A program made the translations under genes and the position numbers. Positions 1-6,214 of a stretch of 10,179 nt of DNA are shown piece by piece. The first letter of the stretch is position 1. Each line of letters begins with the position of its first letter. The stretch comes from Thermococcus sp. (GTDB taxonomy: Archaea; Methanobacteriota_B; Thermococci; Thermococcales; Thermococcaceae): positions 1-10,179 of the forward strand of contig JAGHBN010000016.1 in the NCBI GenBank assembly GCA_021160985.1, given 5' to 3'. Under the pieces are notes generated by a model. It did no database searches and was not told the DNA's origin. It saw nothing but the letters and a program-made list of their open reading frames with translations.

Positions 1-1405
1 AAACCCCCAGGAACACTACTAAAACCGGAACCGCGTACCAAATGTTCGGAACCCTCAAGTGCAAACTCCGTACCAACCCCAGCAGGACAAAACTGATTAC
101 CAACGGCTTCACGTAATTCCAGCTGAAGGGGTGGATTTTAGTCTTTTTATAAAGCCAGAACGACCTGAATACGTTGGCAACAAAATAAGAAACAGCAGTG
201 GCCACCGCCGCCCCCTCAAGCCCATAAGCCGGAATCAGCAGAGCATTGAGCACGACATTGAGAGCAGCCGCGAAAGAATTCCCAATCAAGTTCAACCTCG
301 GCTCCCCAATCACCGTCAAACTCATCCCATTCAGCCCGAGAAAAGTGTGGAACATGAACCCCAGAGCCAAGATCTGAAGCGCCCTGCTCGCCCCCACGTA
401 CTTCGCTCCAAAGAAGAAATTGATCGTTGCCTCCGGAAAGAGAAACATCACGCTGAAAAGAGGCAAGGTTAACAAGAACACCCACTTCGTCAAAATCTGA
501 TAAACCCTCCCCAGCTCTCCAAGCTTTCCTTGAGCATAAAGCCGGGAAGCAATGGGAACGTAAAGAAAGCCTGCAGAATTGAGAAAAATCGGGAGCATGC
601 CGGCCAGAGGGGCCGCAGCGTTGTAAATACCAACAATCTCAGAACCTTCATAATAGCCGAGCATCAGCGTATCTGTACGGGTCATTATAAACCCTAAAAT
701 ACCAGTAAGCATCAGCGGAAGGGAGAATACTATGAGCTCTTTACCCAACTGAGGCACGAACGCTAGTCTAAATTTAATAAGCCCAATCCGCCTGACATCG
801 AAGAGCAAGAAAGCCAGCGCCAATATCTGAGAGACAGAGTATACGAAGAATACATACAAGAATCCCAGCTTCAAAAACACACCAATGAGGAGGAGTACAA
901 AAAACGACACAGGGAAAAAAATGTCCTTGAAATAAACCCTCTCTCTAACCCTACCAAAACCCCTCGAAATCGCGATTATACCTGAGGTCAGAGCTGAAAA
1001 TGGTAGAGCAAAAGCTATTATCTTCAATGGTTCCACTAGCTCGCTCTCATGAAGCACTAATGCAACATTTTCCGCTTCGACACTCAAAAGGAGCGCTAAC
1101 AAAGTTCCATTAAAACTTAAAATAACAATTGCTGTTGACACCAAATCCCACAGCTGGGAGGGCCTTTTCTCACGATAAACTGCAACTTCCCTTGGAAGGG
1201 AACTTTGAAGGCCAAGAGTGGCGATGACGAGAGAGATACTGAAAACCGCCAAAGCGAGATTAAAAACACCATACTCCTTGGCGGCAAAGCATCTTGCGAT
1301 TAGTGCCCGGCTCAAAAACATAAAGAACATCGAGATAACCGTTCCGGCAAAAACTATCCCCGTCCCCCTAGCAATCCTCTGCAGAGCTTGACTCGCCTCG
1401 CTCAT
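1..1405 (-). CDS. Wzx/RfbX-like polysaccharide flippase, 3' end cut off by the window
   Basis: The minus-strand frame from the ATG at 1405 stays open to the left edge, giving 468 complete codons with no stop. The product is a very hydrophobic polytopic membrane protein of the MOP superfamily (RfbX/Wzx-like), expected to flip lipid-linked glycan across the cytoplasmic membrane. Typical family features are the N-terminal segment with GIVFAGTVISMFFMF, a charged RTDTLMLGYY stretch near residue 245, and GLEGAAVATAVSY near residue 410. Family members usually have 12-14 helices in 400-500 residues, so little of the C-terminus should be missing. The start is supported by GGTGA (1415-1411) five bases upstream. 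It lies 56 bases after the nucleotidylyltransferase gene and probably shares its transcript. It looks more A/T-rich than its neighbours, which is common in surface-glycan genes, but I did not compute this. Substrate unknown. Confidence 0.85.
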   Translation of the reverse strand, partial: MSEASQALQRIARGTGIVFAGTVISMFFMFLSRALIARCFAAKEYGVFNLALAVFSISLVIATLGLQSSLPREVAVYREKRPSQLWDLVSTAIVILSFNGTLLALLLSVEAENVALVLHESELVEPLKIIAFALPFSALTSGIIAISRGFGRVRERVYFKDIFFPVSFFVLLLIGVFLKLGFLYVFFVYSVSQILALAFLLFDVRRIGLIKFRLAFVPQLGKELIVFSLPLMLTGILGFIMTRTDTLMLGYYEGSEIVGIYNAAAPLAGMLPIFLNSAGFLYVPIASRLYAQGKLGELGRVYQILTKWVFLLTLPLFSVMFLFPEATINFFFGAKYVGASRALQILALGFMFHTFLGLNGMSLTVIGEPRLNLIGNSFAAALNVVLNALLIPAYGLEGAAVATAVSYFVANVFRSFWLYKKTKIHPFSWNYVKPLVISFVLLGLVRSLHLRVPNIWYAVPVLVVFLGV

Positions 1406-1450
1406 AGGATTCACCGGATGATCTCATTCTCAAAAGTCAAAACGGGAGGA

Positions 1451-1460
1451 AATTAAAAAA
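1451..1460 (-). promoter_or_regulatory. T/A tract between nucleotidylyltransferase and flippase genes
   Basis: Read on the minus strand this is TTTTTTAATT, just after the nucleotidylyltransferase stop and about 46-55 bases before the flippase ATG. It could be an archaeal oligo-T termination signal, a TATA box giving the flippase its own promoter with a leader of about 20-25 bases, or both. Sequence alone does not separate these. Confidence 0.25.
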
Positions 1461-1461
1461 C

Positions 1462-2457
1462 CTAATCCCCCCTCTGTATTTTCGCGTGGCCGCCAACAAG
1501 GCTCTTCTTGAGTTCGAGGTTCCTTATCTCGCACTTCTCGTCGATTATAGAACGCCATATTGTAGAACCCCTGATAACAGTGTTTTCAAAGATTATTGAA
1601 TCGCTCACGTCGGAGTTCTCTATCACGCAGTCCTCCCCCAAGTAGGCGTAGGGTCCGACTATTGACCTGCCGAGGATTTTCGTGCCCCTCTTTATAACCA
1701 CAGGGGGGATTATCTTGGAGTAGGGGCTTATCTGAATCTCCTCAATCAGACTCTCCTTCAGGAGGGTCTTCATGGCCTCCAGGTAGCTGTCCGCGCTGCC
1801 AATATCGTACCAGTAGTCGTCGAACCTGTAGACATTGATTTCGACGCCCTTCTCGAGGAGCCACTCTATGAAGTAGCCCGGCGAGTCCCTGTTGCCCTCG
1901 GCGAGGTACTCATCCACCCTCTCGACCACTCCTTTCGGAAGGGCGTAAACGCCCGTGCTCACGAGCGTCGACTTTGGCACCGCTGGCTTCTCCTGAAAGT
2001 CAACTACCCTGTCCCCCTCAACCACGACAACACCGTACCTTTTAGCAAGCTCGAAGTCGCCCACGTCGTAAACCGCTATCAAAGGCTTCCCGTCGTAGCG
2101 CCCCAGGAACTCCCGGAGCGAGAAGGAGAACAGGTTGTCGCCGGCAACTATGAGGTAATCGTCAACCCCGATTTTTGAGACCGCGTACTTAATCGCTCCT
2201 ATTGTCCCAAGCTTCTCATCCTCGCTTATGGTCTCCTCGACGATGAGTTCAACACCGTTTCTCTCGGCCCAGCCCTTGAAGTGCCTCTCAAAGAACTTGT
2301 TGGTGGACACGTAAACCTCCAAATCGAGCTCCCTAACCTTCTCAAGGATGTAGTCGATTATATACCTGTCTCCGACGGGCAAAAGGGGCTTGGGCTTCCC
2401 CTTTGTTATCGGCCACAGCCTCGTCGCGTACCCGCCCGCCATTATAAGGACTTTCAT
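1462..2457 (-). CDS. Sugar-phosphate nucleotidylyltransferase with C-terminal left-handed beta-helix
   Basis: A 331-residue enzyme expected to join a sugar 1-phosphate to an NTP, releasing pyrophosphate and making an NDP-sugar in the cytoplasm. Residues 1-240 form the nucleotidyltransferase fold. The signature loop has AGG (7-9), T12, R13 and K23. LGTIGA lies at 83-88, and the first metal-binding Asp is D107 in AGDN. FQEKP lies at 154-158, STGVY at 167-171, and the second metal Asp is D218 in WYDIG. From about residue 245 hexapeptide-like repeats form a left-handed beta-helix as in GlmU and archaeal ST0452-like enzymes. The extreme C-terminus shows no sign of a full acetyltransferase domain. 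Its ATG overlaps the HEPN gene stop as ATGA, with GGGGG (2470-2466) eight bases upstream, so translational coupling is likely. The sugar (glucose, mannose or an amino sugar) and base specificity cannot be read here. The flippase downstream and epimerase opposite point to surface glycan synthesis. Confidence 0.88.
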   Translation of the reverse strand: MKVLIMAGGYATRLWPITKGKPKPLLPVGDRYIIDYILEKVRELDLEVYVSTNKFFERHFKGWAERNGVELIVEETISEDEKLGTIGAIKYAVSKIGVDDYLIVAGDNLFSFSLREFLGRYDGKPLIAVYDVGDFELAKRYGVVVVEGDRVVDFQEKPAVPKSTLVSTGVYALPKGVVERVDEYLAEGNRDSPGYFIEWLLEKGVEINVYRFDDYWYDIGSADSYLEAMKTLLKESLIEEIQISPYSKIIPPVVIKRGTKILGRSIVGPYAYLGEDCVIENSDVSDSIIFENTVIRGSTIWRSIIDEKCEIRNLELKKSLVGGHAKIQRGD

Positions 2458-2885
2458 TTTTCTTTCCCCCTGAGTGCTTTCGAGATTGAGTCCACAAATT
2501 CTTCGATGTCCGACAGGTTGTTTTTTAGAATCTCATAAATAAGCTCATCATCGACTTCCCAGTATATGTGAACCAGCCTGTTCCTGAATCTCGCCATGAG
2601 AATGAGCCTTTGGGCTAAATTGTCGTCAATAACCCCATATTCGTTAAGAACCCGAAATGAATCCGCGTAGTCTTTGGGAAGCCTCATCTTGTTCTTGGAT
2701 ATTATGTGGTAAGCAATGTCGATGCACGCCTCAATCGCTACCAAGAGGTTGTATTTGGCACTTGACACATAGTGCCTGTTCTCCAGAAAGTCTTCTCTTT
2801 TAAGCTTCAAGAGCTCGTAAAGGGCCTCCAGAGCGTTTGCTGCTTCGAACATCAGGCGCGTAACCTTTTCTTCATCGTATTCCAA
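2454..2885 (-). CDS. hepT: HEPN-family ribonuclease toxin (HepT-like, DUF86)
   Basis: A 143-residue, mostly helical protein of the HEPN/DUF86 family. The diagnostic RX4HXY motif is present as R101, H106 and Y108 in RNRLVHIYW. In characterised HepT proteins Arg and His form the RNase site, and the motif Tyr is AMPylated by the partner MntA to silence the toxin. The start is TTG at 2885, preferred because a strong purine run (GGAGGGAGG) ends three bases upstream. The next ATG (residue 12) would remove part of the first helix. It overlaps the end of the MNT gene by 14 bases and the nucleotidylyltransferase start by 4, so it should be translated with both. By analogy it cleaves RNA when unmodified. 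A housekeeping role cannot be excluded because activity has been tested for only a few members. Confidence 0.85.
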   Translation of the reverse strand: MEYDEEKVTRLMFEAANALEALYELLKLKREDFLENRHYVSSAKYNLLVAIEACIDIAYHIISKNKMRLPKDYADSFRVLNEYGVIDDNLAQRLILMARFRNRLVHIYWEVDDELIYEILKNNLSDIEEFVDSISKALRGKEK

Positions 2886-3279
2886 GAGCCTCCCTCCGGT
2901 ACATTCTCAGGTAGTAAGAATAATCGTGGTACTCCCTCATCGTCCTCTCCTCAAAATCACACCTGGCCTTTTCGTCACGGCTGAAGAGAAGCCGACCCCC
3001 TATAGCACGGAACCTGAAGGTTACTGGAGCGTCGTTAAGGAGCCTAACATCAACGGGAAGCCCAATTAACCTTGAAAGCTCCTCCTCAAGCTCTTCCTCG
3101 TAGAAAGGATGAACGCTGGACTTCACGTAAACTGCTATATCCACGTCCCTGAACGGCCCCCCTTCAAGGAACGAGCCGTGCAGGTACGCAAAAGCTATCT
3201 CATCCCTTTTCAGGAGGCGCTCTCTGAGCGATTCAATTATTTTTTCTTTTTCCTCTTCACCCAGCGTGTAAACCTGCAT
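2872..3279 (-). CDS. mntA: MNT-domain nucleotidyltransferase antitoxin (MntA-like)
   Basis: A 135-residue minimal nucleotidyltransferase. The active-site signature is G35-S36 followed by D45 and D47 (GSFLEGG, then RDVDIAV), with a third carboxylate likely at D77 in PVDVRLL. Family members such as Shewanella MntA transfer AMP from ATP to the HEPN partner and so neutralise it. The GS-to-DXD spacing here is 8 residues, against 10 in the classical pattern. The reading frame is open to 3588, but that would run through the divergent epimerase gene, so I chose the ATG at 3279. No Shine-Dalgarno precedes this ATG. A TATA-like TTTTTGTAT centred about 26 bases upstream suggests a leaderless mRNA. It is the first gene of the leftward operon, directly before its HEPN partner. 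Confidence 0.85.
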   Translation of the reverse strand: MQVYTLGEEEKEKIIESLRERLLKRDEIAFAYLHGSFLEGGPFRDVDIAVYVKSSVHPFYEEELEEELSRLIGLPVDVRLLNDAPVTFRFRAIGGRLLFSRDEKARCDFEERTMREYHDYSYYLRMYRREALGIR

Positions 3280-3300
3280 GATAGAAGGTCTGAGGGTTGG

Positions 3301-3309
3301 ATACAAAAA
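3301..3309 (-). promoter_or_regulatory. Candidate TATA box of the mntA-hepT operon
   Basis: On the minus strand this reads TTTTTGTAT, centred about 26 bases before the mntA ATG at 3279. Archaeal transcription usually starts about 25-27 bases after the TATA centre, so the transcript would begin at or next to the start codon. That fits the missing Shine-Dalgarno. An alternative is TTATTAAG at 3333-3326, which would leave a leader of about 20-25 bases. Confidence 0.4.
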
Positions 3310-3325
3310 CTTTTCCTCACTAAAG

Positions 3326-3333
3326 CTTAATAA
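3326..3333 (+). promoter_or_regulatory. Candidate TATA box of the epimerase gene
   Basis: CTTAATAA lies about 31-38 bases before the epimerase ATG. A start site near 3356 would give a very short leader and could cut into the Shine-Dalgarno at 3355-3360, so the exact element is uncertain. It shares the 84-base divergent region with the mntA promoter, so regulators bound here could affect both directions. Confidence 0.4.
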
Positions 3334-3354
3334 CCAATTCCTCGAACTTCTAAT

Positions 3355-3360
3355 GGTGAT
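3355..3360 (+). promoter_or_regulatory. Shine-Dalgarno of the epimerase gene
   Basis: GGTGAT exactly matches the part of the archaeal GGAGGTGAT motif that pairs with the 16S rRNA 3' end. It sits three bases before ATG 3364 and fixes that start. The close spacing is workable but short. Confidence 0.6.
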
Positions 3361-3363
3361 AAA

Positions 3364-4317
3364 ATGAAGGTTCTTGTGACTGGAGGGGCGGGCTTCATAG
3401 GCTCCCACCTTGTGGACAGGCTGATGGAAAGAGGTTATGAAGTCAGGGTTCTCGATGATTTGAGCGCGGGCAGCTTGGAAAACATAAAGCGGTGGCTCGA
3501 ACACGAGCGCTTTGAGTTCATCAAGGGCGATATGAGAGACGTTGGGGTCATAAAGGAAGCCGTGAAAGGTGTTGATGCTGTATTCCACCTCGCTGCTAAC
3601 CCAGAAGTGAGGATCGGCGCCCAGAGTCCTGAGCTTCTCTACGAGACGAACGTCCTCATAACCTACAACCTCCTCGAGGCCATGAGGAGGGAAGAGGTCA
3701 AAATTCTCGCATTCACCTCATCTTCAACGGTCTACGGCGAGGCCAAAAAACTCCCTACGCCGGAAGACTACGGGCCGCTCGAGCCGATAAGTGTCTACGG
3801 CGGGGCCAAGCTGGCTGCTGAAGCGTTAATTTCCGGCTACGCCCACACGTTCGACATGAAGGCCATAGTCTTCAGGCTGGCAAACATCATAGGCAAGCGC
3901 TCGAACCACGGCGTCATCTACGACTTCATACACAAGCTCAGGAAGAACTCGGAAAGGTTGGAAATCCTCGGGGACGGGACGCAGAGGAAGAGCTACCTCC
4001 ACGTCAGCGACACGGTCGAGGGCATGCTGCACCTCTTCAACGAGTTCCTCAAGGAGGGCAAGACCTACGACGTCTACAACCTCGGCAACGACGACTGGAT
4101 AACCGTGAAGGAGATAGCGGAGATAGTGAGCAGGGAGATGGGCCTGAACCCGGAGTTCTACTTCACCGGCGGCGTCGACGGCGGCCGCGGCTGGAAAGGT
4201 GACGTCAAGGTAATGCTCCTGAGCATTGAGAAAGCCAAGGCCAAAGGCTGGAGGCCGAGGCTCAACAGCTACCAGGCCGTGGAGAGGACCGTTAGAGAGC
4301 TCCTGGCATCTACTTGA
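3364..4317 (+). CDS. NAD-dependent sugar-nucleotide epimerase/dehydratase (GalE-like extended SDR)
   Basis: A 317-residue extended short-chain dehydrogenase acting on NDP-sugars in the cytoplasm. The N-terminal Rossmann fold has the NAD-binding TGGAGFIG at 6-13 and the acidic pair D31-D32 at the end of strand 2, which favours NAD over NADP. The family signature HLAAN lies at 75-79. The catalytic set is T/S around 119-122 (TSSSTVYG) with Y145-x3-K149 (YGGAK). Motifs such as RLANIIG (171-177) and YLHVSD (211-216) match GalE and related epimerases, and the length is normal. UDP-glucose 4-epimerase is the usual annotation. The exact substrate (glucose/galactose, N-acetyl sugars, uronic acids) cannot be assigned. 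It diverges from the glycan operon on the other strand, so it may act on the nucleotide sugar made by that nucleotidylyltransferase. Confidence 0.88.
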   Translation: MKVLVTGGAGFIGSHLVDRLMERGYEVRVLDDLSAGSLENIKRWLEHERFEFIKGDMRDVGVIKEAVKGVDAVFHLAANPEVRIGAQSPELLYETNVLITYNLLEAMRREEVKILAFTSSSTVYGEAKKLPTPEDYGPLEPISVYGGAKLAAEALISGYAHTFDMKAIVFRLANIIGKRSNHGVIYDFIHKLRKNSERLEILGDGTQRKSYLHVSDTVEGMLHLFNEFLKEGKTYDVYNLGNDDWITVKEIAEIVSREMGLNPEFYFTGGVDGGRGWKGDVKVMLLSIEKAKAKGWRPRLNSYQAVERTVRELLAST

Positions 4318-4438
4318 GCTTGTCTTTGCTCTTCACTCCACCTCATACTTTTCTCTTCTCGCCGCGGTGGATACAAGGGAAGAAAAAGCAGGTAGAGAAG
4401 TTTAGACAGTTATACAGCCACAGGAAAGCACACTCCCA

Positions 4439-4463
4439 GCAGGGATAACCGTTAAAACCCCTG
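4439..4463. repeat. Inverted repeat GCAGGG...CCCTGC
   Basis: Six-base perfect arms (4439-4444 and 4458-4463) flank 13 bases containing the candidate TATA element of the HAD gene. It could be an operator or chance. The position around a TATA box is the only reason to list it. Confidence 0.35.
4450..4457 (+). promoter_or_regulatory. Candidate TATA box of the HAD/ferritin-like operon
   Basis: CGTTAAAA is centred about 40 bases before ATG 4494. Initiation near 4480 would give a leader of roughly 14 bases that still contains the purine-rich GGAGTGGT at 4481-4488. This arrangement is typical of Thermococcales genes. Confidence 0.4.
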
Positions 4464-4493
4464 CCTGCCACGCAACATCGGGAGTGGTTGCAG

Positions 4494-5312
4494 ATGATAG
4501 GTTTAATCTTCGACATGGATGGCGTTATTTACAGGGGGAGCAGGCCAGTAGACGGCGCCAGGGAGCTGATAGAGTTCCTGAAAGAGAGAGGCATCCCTTT
4601 CATCTTCCTGACCAACAACTCGACCAGAGACCCTGCCATGTACCGCGAGAAGCTCCTCTCTATGGGGATAGATGTCCCGGAGGAGGTAATAATAACCTCA
4701 GGCCTGGCGACGAGGCTCTACATGGAAAAGCACTTTGAGCCCGGAAAAATCTTCGTCATCGGCGGGGACGGGCTGCGCAGAGAGATGGAGCGCCTCGGAT
4801 GGGGCGTGGTGGGCCTCGAGGAGGCCAGAAACGGAGGCTGGAGAGAAGTCGAATACGTGGTCGTCGGCCTCGACCCGGGGCTGACCTACGAGAAGCTCAA
4901 GTACGGCACGCTGGCGATAAGGAACGGCGCGAAGTTCATAGGCACGAATCCGGACACCACTTATCCGGCCGAGGAGGGCATCTATCCCGGAGCCGGTGCG
5001 ATAATAGCGGCGCTGAAGGCATCAACCGATGAGGAGCCCCTGATAATAGGCAAGCCCAACGAACCCGCCTACGAGGTAGCAAAAGAGAGGCTGAGCAAGC
5101 TCGGAAAAGTGGATGAAATCTGGATGGTCGGCGACAGGCTCGACACCGACATTGCCTTCGCCAAGCGCTTCGGCATGAAGGCCCTAATGGTCCTCACAGG
5201 AGTGAGCAACCCGAAGGACGTTGAGGAGACCGGGATAAGGCCCGACCTTATCCTTCCCAGCGTCAAAGAACTGCTCAACTACCTGAAGACCCTCGTGGAG
5301 GCGTCGGAATGA
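4494..5312 (+). CDS. HAD-IIA family phosphatase (NagD / 4-nitrophenylphosphatase-like)
   Basis: A 272-residue haloacid-dehalogenase-superfamily hydrolase. Motif I is FDMDGV with nucleophile D7 and acid/base D9. Motif II is TNNS with T40. The phosphate-binding Lys is K187 in IIGKP, and motif IV is VGDRLDTD with D214 and D219. The large C2 cap between motifs II and III (about 70-180, including GTNPDTTYP) places it in subclass IIA with NagD, p-nitrophenylphosphatases and phosphoglycolate phosphatases. It should hydrolyse small phosphoesters in the cytoplasm with Mg2+. The natural substrate is unknown. ATG 4494 is preferred over TTG 4488 because it leaves five bases after GGAGTGGT and gives the family's usual start directly before the first strand. 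Its stop overlaps the next gene's start as ATGA. Confidence 0.9.
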   Translation: MIGLIFDMDGVIYRGSRPVDGARELIEFLKERGIPFIFLTNNSTRDPAMYREKLLSMGIDVPEEVIITSGLATRLYMEKHFEPGKIFVIGGDGLRREMERLGWGVVGLEEARNGGWREVEYVVVGLDPGLTYEKLKYGTLAIRNGAKFIGTNPDTTYPAEEGIYPGAGAIIAALKASTDEEPLIIGKPNEPAYEVAKERLSKLGKVDEIWMVGDRLDTDIAFAKRFGMKALMVLTGVSNPKDVEETGIRPDLILPSVKELLNYLKTLVEASE

Positions 5313-5743
5313 AGCTCCAGGAACTGCTGGAAAGGCTGATATGGCAGGAGAACGAGCTCTACAACCTCCACAAGCTTGGCGAAACATTTGCCGCCTTCGA
5401 GAGGCCAGAACTCGTCGAGACCTTTCAGCTGATGGCCGAGGAGGAGCTGAGGCACAGGAAGACCATTGAGAGGATGCTCTCAGAGGGGACACTGGAAGAA
5501 ACGGAGGTCATAGACTACCTCGAATCGCTCTCACTCGAACCCATGCTGAGCGACGAGAGGGCGGAGCCGAAGAGCCTTGAGGAGCTTGTGCTCGAGGCGC
5601 TGATAAGGGAAAAACACGCCTACGAGCTCTACACAAAGCTGTATGAAATCCTTGACGGTTCCCTGAGCCACATCTTCCGGATGATGGCGAGTGAGGAGCT
5701 CAAGCACGCCTACAGGCTCAGGCTGATCTATGAAGGGCTTTAA
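5309..5743 (+). CDS. Small ferritin-like (rubrerythrin-type) di-iron protein
   Basis: A 144-residue protein predicted to be almost wholly helical, with the internal two-fold pattern of ferritin-like four-helix bundles. Each half has a Glu-bearing helix followed by an ExxH helix. The first half has E14 or E16 then E46-x-x-H49 (EEELRH). The second half has E101 (REKHAY) then E130-x-x-H133 (SEELKH). These would supply the carboxylate and histidine ligands of a di-iron site. It has no C-terminal rubredoxin Cys pairs, so it is not a full rubrerythrin. Likely roles are peroxide handling, iron binding or oxidation in a strict anaerobe, inferred from the fold. GGAGG (5297-5301) is seven bases before the ATG. 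The ATGA overlap with the HAD gene indicates translational coupling, though no functional tie between the two is obvious. Confidence 0.8.
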   Translation: MKLQELLERLIWQENELYNLHKLGETFAAFERPELVETFQLMAEEELRHRKTIERMLSEGTLEETEVIDYLESLSLEPMLSDERAEPKSLEELVLEALIREKHAYELYTKLYEILDGSLSHIFRMMASEELKHAYRLRLIYEGL

Positions 5744-5755
5744 GGAGGCGGTAGA

Positions 5756-6097
5756 ATGGAAGCCGACCGCTACAGGCACATCCTCTTTTTCATGGTCTGG
5801 TTCCTCCCCCTGGGACTTTACGCGGTAATCCATCTCAGAAACGAAACGAACACACCCACATTCAAGGCGGCCCTTCTCACGGTGCTCATAACTTTCGCAG
5901 GGATAATAGCCCTGGCGGCGAGGCTCATCCCCTACGGAGGGGGCTACGTCGCAACCAAGTGGGCGGCCAGAGCGCTGGTCAGAACTTTCCAGATGGAGAA
6001 CCCCGACATTAGGTTCTTCGAGCTAAGACCCGGAGCAGTTGACACCTACTTCGCGGGGAGCAAGCCAGGAAAAGCCCAAGGAGCAGGGCTATCTTAA
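5756..6097 (+). pseudogene. Chimeric ORF: two-helix membrane protein fused to an SDR C-terminal fragment
   Basis: The frame starts at ATG 5756 after GGAGGCGG (5743-5750), a good ribosome binding site 12 bases past the ferritin-like gene. Residues 1 to about 55 have two membrane segments (about 9-27, ILFFMVWFLPLG, and 38-57, LLTVLITFAGIIAL), resembling a short integral membrane protein of unknown function. From about residue 56 the sequence changes abruptly to the C-terminal half of a short-chain dehydrogenase: YGGGYVATKW with catalytic Y64 and K68, then FFELRPGAVDTYF. The SDR's N-terminal cofactor-binding half is absent. The simplest reading is a deletion joining two once separate genes, with the junction near 5918-5930. 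The last 14 or so residues (from about A101 in KAQGAGLS) are out of the ancestral SDR frame. It may still be translated as a 113-residue membrane protein, but SDR activity is implausible. Confidence 0.7.
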
Positions 6098-6203
6098 ACC
6101 GGAGGAGGTAGCGGAAGCAGTCAGGTGCCTGCTTAGGCTCCCCAAAGACGTCAGAGTTGAGGAGCTCATGCTTCGCTCCGTCTACCAGAAACCCGAATAC
6201 TGA
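5921..6203 (+). pseudogene. C-terminal remnant of a short-chain dehydrogenase, frameshifted
   Basis: The SDR homology begins around 5921-5933 (PYGGGYVATK) in the frame of the upstream membrane segment and continues to about 6073. Removing one A from AAAA at 6070-6073 restores a good SDR C-terminus: GKPKEQGYLKPEEVAEA, then RCLLRLPKDVRVEEL, and LRSVYQKPEY before TGA at 6201-6203. So the gene has lost its first 130-140 or so codons and carries a +1 frameshift. YxxxK survives, but no TGxxxGxG nucleotide-binding motif remains. The TGA lies within the Shine-Dalgarno of the next gene, suggesting the two SDR genes were once one operon. Confidence 0.75.
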
Positions 6204-6214
6204 GGTGAGGCTCC

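Larger units (their letters stand above)
4318..4493. other. Intergenic region between epimerase and HAD phosphatase genes
   Basis: No convincing gene. The first 45 bases are pyrimidine-rich on the plus strand (TTTTCTCTTCTC) and may help end epimerase transcription, without a clean oligo-T run. The right half holds an inverted repeat and the probable promoter of the next operon, listed separately. Confidence 0.5.

Noticed and set aside
59..472. 137-codon plus-strand ORF at the left edge
   Set aside because: It lies opposite the flippase frame, which is open across the whole region and has clear family features. The product is low-complexity, rich in Pro, Gln and Arg, and has no recognisable domain.
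3280..3588. N-terminal extension of the MNT protein to an ATG at 3588
   Set aside because: It would run through the promoter region and 225 bases of the divergent epimerase gene. The extra 103 residues resemble no MNT protein, which normally begins just before the GSF motif.
4488..4493. TTG start two codons upstream for the HAD phosphatase
   Set aside because: The purine-rich ribosome site abuts this TTG, leaving too little spacing. ATG 4494 has normal spacing and begins directly before the conserved first strand.
6000..6110. Programmed frameshifting at AAAA in the SDR remnant
   Set aside because: No slippery heptamer or stimulatory structure was seen, and the gene already lacks its cofactor-binding half, so recoding would not give a working enzyme.
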